A stretch of DNA of 64,000 bases from an uncultured Clostridia bacterium (GTDB taxonomy: Bacteria > Bacillota > Clostridia > Oscillospirales > CAG-272), in the NCBI GenBank assembly GCA_947624995.1, contig CANQMS010000001.1, forward strand, positions 1 to 64,000, written 5' to 3'. Shown here piece by piece: positions 59,146 to 64,000 of the stretch (positions are counted from its first letter, which is position 1; each line of letters begins with the position of its first letter). The notes under the pieces are model-generated. The model worked only from the letters and a program-made list of their open reading frames with translations. It had not been told where the DNA came from and did no database searches. Made by a program: the position numbers and the translations under genes.

Positions 59146-60213
59146 CTACATGATCTCGTTCAGCGCGCGGAACTGCGCGGGCGTCATTCGGTAGCGGTCG
59201 CGGAAATTACGGTAAAATCTGCTTATATCCGAGTAGCCGACGGCGTGAGCGATCTCCTCGATCGAAAAATCGGAGTTGTTCAGCATGACGGCAGCATGGC
59301 TCATTCGCATCCGCCTGAGCAGGACGTTAAACGGTTCGCCCGTTTCCCTGCGAATATATCTGCTGAGATATCCTTCGCTGAAGTGGAAATGCGCCGCAAG
59401 CTCCGGCAGCGTGACCGAATCAAAACGGCTGCTCATATATCGCACGATCTCCTTTATGCGGCTGTCGTCGCCTTTCCCGCCGGCGGACGGGTCGTCCTCC
59501 GGCGCATAATGTCTGAGCATATTGCCGAAGAGCAGCATCAGATAGCTTTTCAGCATTATATTGCTCGCCGACGCGCCGAGGGAAAGCTCCCGGTAAAGCT
59601 GAAGGATCAGCCCCGTGAGATCCTCCTCCCCCTTTTTGCGGAAGAAGAGCACATAATCCCCGTTTTTTCTGTACAGCATCCGCAAAAAATAGTCGGAGAG
59701 CGGCGACGATTCGGTCAGCAGGCTCGAAAAGCTGCGCTCGAACGTGCTGCGCTTTACGATCACGTTTATGACAATGTCTCCGTCGCTGTGCGAGAATGTC
59801 GCGTTCCTGACTCCGGGCGGGACGAGGCAGAGCTCGCCCTCCCTCATGACAGTCACCGAGTCATTGACAAAAAACTCGGCGCTGCCCTTGGCGATATACA
59901 CTATTTTTATGAATTCGAGCCTGTGCCAAAACGGCGGGCAGTAGCGGTCGTTTCTGACGATCGAAACGTCGAGTCTTTTTTCCGGGAAGAAGTCGTTTTC
60001 CGAAAGCCACGGCGCAATGGGAGACGGCGCGGCATCCGGGACTTTCCCGCGATAGCCGCCCTCGCGCATCCGTCGGGCGAATTCCTCCCAGCTCGATATC
60101 GGAGTTATGAATGCATCGGAGCAGCCGATATAGTATTCCTTATAGACTGTCTCTGCGGGGATAAATTCTCCGAAAGTGTACGTCAGCTCCGCGCGGTCGG
60201 TACTGTCTGCCAT
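59146..60213 (-). CDS. AraC family transcriptional regulator
   Basis: 355 residues. The N-terminal 180 residues include a cupin-type sensor (PPFWHRLEFIKIVYIAKGSA, VMREGELCLVPPGV). The C-terminal 100 hold two helix-turn-helix motifs (LPELAAHFHFSEGYLSRYIR; IEEIAHAVGYSDISRFYRNF, the signature of the family). Position directly upstream of the GH78 gene suggests it activates rhamnosidase expression when rhamnose or a rhamnogalacturonan fragment is present. ATG 60213 has GAGGTG eight bases upstream. Confidence 0.92.
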   Translation of the reverse strand: MADSTDRAELTYTFGEFIPAETVYKEYYIGCSDAFITPISSWEEFARRMREGGYRGKVPDAAPSPIAPWLSENDFFPEKRLDVSIVRNDRYCPPFWHRLEFIKIVYIAKGSAEFFVNDSVTVMREGELCLVPPGVRNATFSHSDGDIVINVIVKRSTFERSFSSLLTESSPLSDYFLRMLYRKNGDYVLFFRKKGEEDLTGLILQLYRELSLGASASNIMLKSYLMLLFGNMLRHYAPEDDPSAGGKGDDSRIKEIVRYMSSRFDSVTLPELAAHFHFSEGYLSRYIRRETGEPFNVLLRRMRMSHAAVMLNNSDFSIEEIAHAVGYSDISRFYRNFRDRYRMTPAQFRALNEIM

Positions 60214-60280
60214 GCTTCTCACCTCACTTTATTTCTATTTTATCCGCAAAAAGCCCGCGCTGTCAAGTGCTGCCGCACGC

Positions 60281-60314
60281 AAAAAAATCGCCCAGGAAAA
60301 TGTCTTCCCGGGCG
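60281..60314 (-). terminator. Terminator of the ABC transporter operon
   Basis: 10-bp arms with one mismatch (CGCCCAGGAA / TTCCCGGGCG) followed on the minus strand by ATTTTTTT. It ends the ABC transcript before the AraC gene. Confidence 0.7.
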
Positions 60315-60326
60315 GATCTTTTGCCG

Positions 60327-62807
60327 TTATTCGTATTTGGATGCGAGCTTTGCCGGAGGCTGACGCAGAAGTGAGATCAGCGGGAGCACCGACACGAAGA
60401 GATAGCAAACGACTATTCCGAGCACGGACGCTGTCACCGCGTACCACGGCAGGATCAGCGGGACCGCGATCGACGTCCACTTCTGAAGCACCGCCACAGT
60501 CGCCCACGTTATAAGCGCCGCGGGAATGACGGCTGTCAGCGCAGATATCGCTCCTTCAAGCATGAAGATGGCGTACAGCTTGCGCCCGGGTATGCCGAGG
60601 AGCCTGTATACAGCCACAAGACCGAGCCTCTCCCTCGCCTGCGTCCGGCACAGAAGATACAGCATCACGACGCAAAGGATCAGGACGCTCAGCGTGATTA
60701 TGCTGCGCGCATCCATTTTGATGCTCGCCGCCTCCTCAAATTCGCGCTGCTGGATCGCGTATCTGTCGGTGACGTTCGGAGCGATCGACTTGTCATCGTA
60801 TTTCTCGATGAAGTCGTTGATGAATGCCTTCATCTCGTCCTTGTCTTCGCAGTAGATCTCATAGCTGTCCTGAAGCAGACTGAGGAAGCGGTGCTCGATC
60901 GCCTCATCGGAAATGATTATCGCAACGTGCGCGTCGTCGAAGCTGACCGTTTTCTTGACGGTATATCCGATACCGCCGCCCGGGGAGTAAACAAAGTCTA
61001 TTCTGTCGTCCCAAACGTGTCCGACCGTACTTGTGTTCAGTATGCACTCGGACGCCTCGAGCGTAACATCGTCATACTGCCCGGGGAACCGCTTCTTCAG
61101 TTCATCGAGCGACATTATCTTTGCGCTGCTGTTGCAGAGCGCGATCATTGCATCCTTTGACAGATAGAATGTGCGCGCACCGCTGTCGGATATGCCGCAT
61201 ATGAAAAGAGGATAATCGCGCTTAATGACCTCGATCTCGGTATCAAGGAAGAAGCCTATGCCGCGTATGCTGTTCAGAACGATGTTGTCTCCGTCGAGCA
61301 TCGCCTCGAGGACCTGCCTGTCGACGACGACCTCGTAGGGCTTCTCGGGCATACGTCCGTAAATGAGCGTTGACGGATCGAGCCGCTCCACGGGAGCGTA
61401 CCCCATTGTCATCGGGAACATCGCGGACAACTCCCCAACCTGATAAAACGTCGACACCGTATATTCGAATCTCGCGTTTACGGGCGGTATGAAATCATAC
61501 TCCAGCCCCGCTGCTTTTGCCGCATTTCCGAGCGCCTCGGAAAATTTATACTGAGCGGGTCTTGTGACATCCGAGAAATCCGAGATTTCCGATCCGTGTT
61601 CGATATTGATCGAAAGCACGTGCGGATTTGAGGTCAAAAAGTCCTCGGGATCGACATTGGAGAGATTTATAAAGTCGCCGACGACGAGCAGCACAAGCGC
61701 TGTCAGGAGCGCGAGGAACGCCCAGATCCCCGCCTTGCGCATCTTTTTGCCGTGGCGCAGGTTCCATGCCTCGCGCGCCATCATCGGCAGCGTCAGCCCT
61801 TTCCCGGGCGACGCCGGCGGCGCGCTCTCGCCGCCGAAGAGCTCGGTCGAGGCGGCGTCTTCGCTGTTGTCTATATCCGCTATATCGAGCTTAGGTCTTT
61901 CCCCCTCGACTATAAGCGGCATATCCTCCGGGGCGCCGACGGAGACGGTGCGCTTGTCTTCGAGCTTCAGGACGATTCGGTCTCCGAGAACGGCGACGGT
62001 GATCTCGGCGGGCGCGGCTCCGGGCGCCTCAAACAGGCGCAGCGTCACCTTGCCGTCACCGAGCTCCTTTCCTTCGAGCTCGCCCGTGTATATAGTATTG
62101 TCGGAGGTCGCGGTGAGTCCGCCTCTCTCCCAGCTCTCGCTGTCGGACGTTATGCGTCCGTCGGAGAGCGTGATTATCCTGTCCGCAAAGAAGCGGGCGA
62201 TGCTCTCCTCATGCGTTACCATGACGACGAGGCTGTCCTTCGACGCGCGGCGAAGCAGCGAGCAGACCGCGCGCGTGTTCTCCTCATCGAGGTTCCCCGT
62301 CGGCTCGTCGGCGAATATGACGCGCGGACGCCTTGCGAGCGCTCTCGCTATCGCCACTCTCTGCTGCTGACCGCCGGACAGCTCCTCCACGCGCCGGTGT
62401 ATATACCGCTCCATATCGACTGAGCGGAGGGCGAGCTTCACGCGCTTCACCTTTTCAGCATGCGTGAGTCCAAGGCTGTGCAGACCGAGGTAGACGTTAT
62501 AGGCTACGCTGTGCTCGCTCAAAAGGTAATAGTTCTGGAAAATATATCCGAAATTTCTGTCTCTCGCGAGCTCGAACGCGCGCGTCCCGTACCTTGTAAC
62601 TGTCAGCTCGTCAACGGTCAGTTTGCCGTTGTCAAACGTGTCAAGTCCGCCGATAGCGTTCAGAAGACTTGTCTTGCCGCAGCCTGAAGGACCGAGTATG
62701 CAGACGAAGCCGCGATCCGGCAGCGTTACGGTCACGTCGTGCAGGACAGTGTTTGCCGCACGCGTGCGCCTGTCGTATGTTTTATTTAAGCTTTTTACTT
62801 CTATCAT
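60327..62807 (-). CDS. ABC transporter ATPase fused to FtsX-type permease
   Basis: 826 residues. The ATPase domain (1-220) has Walker A GPSGCGKTS, Q-loop, signature LSGGQQQRVAIARAL and Walker B VIFADEPTGNLDEE. A linker of about 120 residues with a beta-type segment follows (residues about 230-330). Then come a membrane helix (about 365-385), a large external domain, and three further helices (about 690-810) with FtsX features. The family is the MacB/LolD-like group that acts on envelope substrates or peptide antibiotics. It overlaps the next permease gene by ATGA, so both chains form one system. GGAGG lies eight bases before the ATG. Confidence 0.85.
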   Translation of the reverse strand: MIEVKSLNKTYDRRTRAANTVLHDVTVTLPDRGFVCILGPSGCGKTSLLNAIGGLDTFDNGKLTVDELTVTRYGTRAFELARDRNFGYIFQNYYLLSEHSVAYNVYLGLHSLGLTHAEKVKRVKLALRSVDMERYIHRRVEELSGGQQQRVAIARALARRPRVIFADEPTGNLDEENTRAVCSLLRRASKDSLVVMVTHEESIARFFADRIITLSDGRITSDSESWERGGLTATSDNTIYTGELEGKELGDGKVTLRLFEAPGAAPAEITVAVLGDRIVLKLEDKRTVSVGAPEDMPLIVEGERPKLDIADIDNSEDAASTELFGGESAPPASPGKGLTLPMMAREAWNLRHGKKMRKAGIWAFLALLTALVLLVVGDFINLSNVDPEDFLTSNPHVLSINIEHGSEISDFSDVTRPAQYKFSEALGNAAKAAGLEYDFIPPVNARFEYTVSTFYQVGELSAMFPMTMGYAPVERLDPSTLIYGRMPEKPYEVVVDRQVLEAMLDGDNIVLNSIRGIGFFLDTEIEVIKRDYPLFICGISDSGARTFYLSKDAMIALCNSSAKIMSLDELKKRFPGQYDDVTLEASECILNTSTVGHVWDDRIDFVYSPGGGIGYTVKKTVSFDDAHVAIIISDEAIEHRFLSLLQDSYEIYCEDKDEMKAFINDFIEKYDDKSIAPNVTDRYAIQQREFEEAASIKMDARSIITLSVLILCVVMLYLLCRTQARERLGLVAVYRLLGIPGRKLYAIFMLEGAISALTAVIPAALITWATVAVLQKWTSIAVPLILPWYAVTASVLGIVVCYLFVSVLPLISLLRQPPAKLASKYE

Positions 62808-64000
62808 GATGCAGCCTCCTCTCCGTCATCAAGCTCTATATCGTGCTTTACCGATCCGAGCGGGTATACCTGCCGCCCGAGCGCCCTCACTATCCATACC
62901 GCAGCCACGACGGACAGAAGGATGTGCGCCGCGACAAGGACGGCAAGATACTGTGCGGGCAGATATTTGACCATATCGACTATTCTCTTGACACCGCAGA
63001 CGTTACATACATATATGCCCGCGGCGCCTATGAGCTCTCCGATAATCGTAAAGAGCAGGACCTGGATCCAGACGGAGCGCTTTGCCTTGCGTCCCGTAAG
63101 ACCGATATTCCCGAGGAGCTTATAGCTTTCGTTTTCAAGTGAAAACATCGCCCTGAGAACAACGACCTGGAGCGCCGCCGCGATAACGAACGCCAAAATG
63201 CATATTCGCAGCGTCTGCACGCGCTCATCCGCAAGCTCGGGGTCGACCTCCGTCGCGCCCTGACGGTAAACGGAGATCGCGGAATAACCCATTTCGCGCA
63301 GTGCTCCGAGCACCCTGTCCGTGTAGGCGTAGTCGCTTATAGTGATCCCTGCCTCGTCCCTTTCGCGCCAGCACAGCGTATCGAACGACGCGTAGTCGAC
63401 GAGCAGCGTTTTCGAGCCTAAATAGTCCGTGTCCCGGAACTTCATAATGCCGTTTTCTTCGTCGTACTCGCCGGTCGGCAACAGCTCGAGCTCCCTATAG
63501 CTGCCGTTTTCATCCATGTCGTCGCATCTGAATTTTAACGGCTTCAGATCTTCCTCGGTCTTGGCAAAGATCTGTTCCGCAATCAGCGAGTTGAAGGAAT
63601 ACCAGCTCCCGACAAAGTGACCGTCGGCAACTTGCGGCGATGGAAAGTGCGAGATATCCGGGTCATCCTCGCTGACATCATTCAAAAGCTCGTTGTTCGG
63701 GACATATATAAAGCCGTGGTCCTTCTCCGTCACGTTCGACACCGCATATGTCTGACGGAGAAAACGTCCGACGTCGTCGTGGAAGAACAGTCCGTCGCCG
63801 TAATCCGTCAGTCCGACGACTTTGTACTTCGATCTGAAGTACCGCGTCCCGCGCCCGTTCATCGTCTTGTCGTCGATAAGATAGATCGTGATAACGTCGC
63901 CGATCTTCAGATTTTTGTCGCCCGACACTACCTCATACATGTTTTCCGGCAGGCGCCCGTCCGTCAGAAATTGTACGCCTTCACGCAGGATGGGAACCGT
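62804..64000 (-). CDS. FtsX-type ABC permease, 5' end outside the window (partial)
   Basis: The frame stays open to the right edge, past ATG 63940: the upstream codons read ...GVQFLTDGRLPEN then M, and GRLPEN is a family-typical stretch of the MacB external domain, so the ATG is internal. In view are the C-terminal part of the external domain and three helices (FVIAAALQVVVL, VWIQVLLFTIIGELIGAAGI, LVAAHILLSVVAAVWIVRAL). It ends in an overlap with the ATPase-permease gene. The start and the N-terminal helix are not seen. Confidence 0.85.
   Translation of the reverse strand, partial: TVPILREGVQFLTDGRLPENMYEVVSGDKNLKIGDVITIYLIDDKTMNGRGTRYFRSKYKVVGLTDYGDGLFFHDDVGRFLRQTYAVSNVTEKDHGFIYVPNNELLNDVSEDDPDISHFPSPQVADGHFVGSWYSFNSLIAEQIFAKTEEDLKPLKFRCDDMDENGSYRELELLPTGEYDEENGIMKFRDTDYLGSKTLLVDYASFDTLCWRERDEAGITISDYAYTDRVLGALREMGYSAISVYRQGATEVDPELADERVQTLRICILAFVIAAALQVVVLRAMFSLENESYKLLGNIGLTGRKAKRSVWIQVLLFTIIGELIGAAGIYVCNVCGVKRIVDMVKYLPAQYLAVLVAAHILLSVVAAVWIVRALGRQVYPLGSVKHDIELDDGEEAAS

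Overview
The window reads as ordinary chromosome from an endospore-forming, Gram-positive anaerobe of class Clostridia, probably an uncultured gut or digester lineage. The evidence is a sigma-K gene with a hydrophobic pro-sequence, an intact spoIIAA-spoIIAB-sigF operon, a GerA/SpoVAF-type germination protein, many strong AGGAG-type ribosome binding sites, TTG and GTG starts, a cell-wall sorting signal and no outer-membrane genes. Coding density is high and the coding DNA is GC-rich, while promoters and intergenic gaps are AT-rich. I saw no rRNA, tRNA, CRISPR array, prophage or integrative element. The only mobile DNA is the end of an insertion sequence at the extreme left edge.

Layout. 1-4.8 kb (minus): insertion-sequence end cutting a short gene, then plsY, der, a membrane-anchored DUF3298-like protein and a DUF512 protein, read as one operon from a promoter at 4750-4779. 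4.8-8.0 kb: sporulation block with sigK (minus), two small membrane proteins and spoIIAA-spoIIAB-sigF (plus). 8.0-11.5 kb (minus): heterodimeric ABC exporter. 11.7-16.5 kb: secreted rhamnogalacturonan lyase (PL11), a divergent alpha/beta-hydrolase, an M14 peptidase and a membrane protein. 16.5-22.7 kb (minus): Sec-related region with secA plus two related membrane proteins, and yajC plus a TIGR04086-type protein. 22.9-26.5 kb (plus): GntR/YtrA-type regulator with an ABC ATPase and permease. 26.6-32.1 kb: spore germination protein, RNA methyltransferase, DUF4830 protein, and a glycerol-1-phosphate dehydrogenase paired with a degenerate response regulator. 32.2-39.6 kb: pepD, ispD-ispF, rpe, a histidine kinase/response regulator pair and ychF.

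39.7-49.6 kb: P-loop ATPase, an ECF sigma factor with an RsgI-like five-PepSY anti-sigma protein, an MMPL transporter operon with a divergent TetR regulator, and carbonic anhydrase. 49.6-60.2 kb (minus): GH50-like glycoside hydrolase, a 1203-residue wall-anchored protein built of more than 20 Cys-pair units, a GH78 alpha-L-rhamnosidase lipoprotein and an AraC regulator. 60.3-64.0 kb (minus): two-gene FtsX/MacB-like ABC system, the second gene running off the right edge.

How the genes work together. PL11 lyase, alpha/beta-hydrolase, GH78 rhamnosidase and its AraC regulator suggest growth on pectic rhamnogalacturonan, although the genes are spread over 45 kb rather than clustered. Three export or efflux systems each sit with their own regulator or partner. 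The least explained parts are the Cys-knuckle surface protein, the glycerol-1-phosphate dehydrogenase with its non-canonical response regulator, the PepSY anti-sigma module, the MMPL operon and the two secA-linked membrane proteins. Nothing in the window is clearly a new defence or mobile system, so these are offered as candidates only. Start codons were re-chosen where a ribosome binding site or promoter contradicted the longest reading frame.
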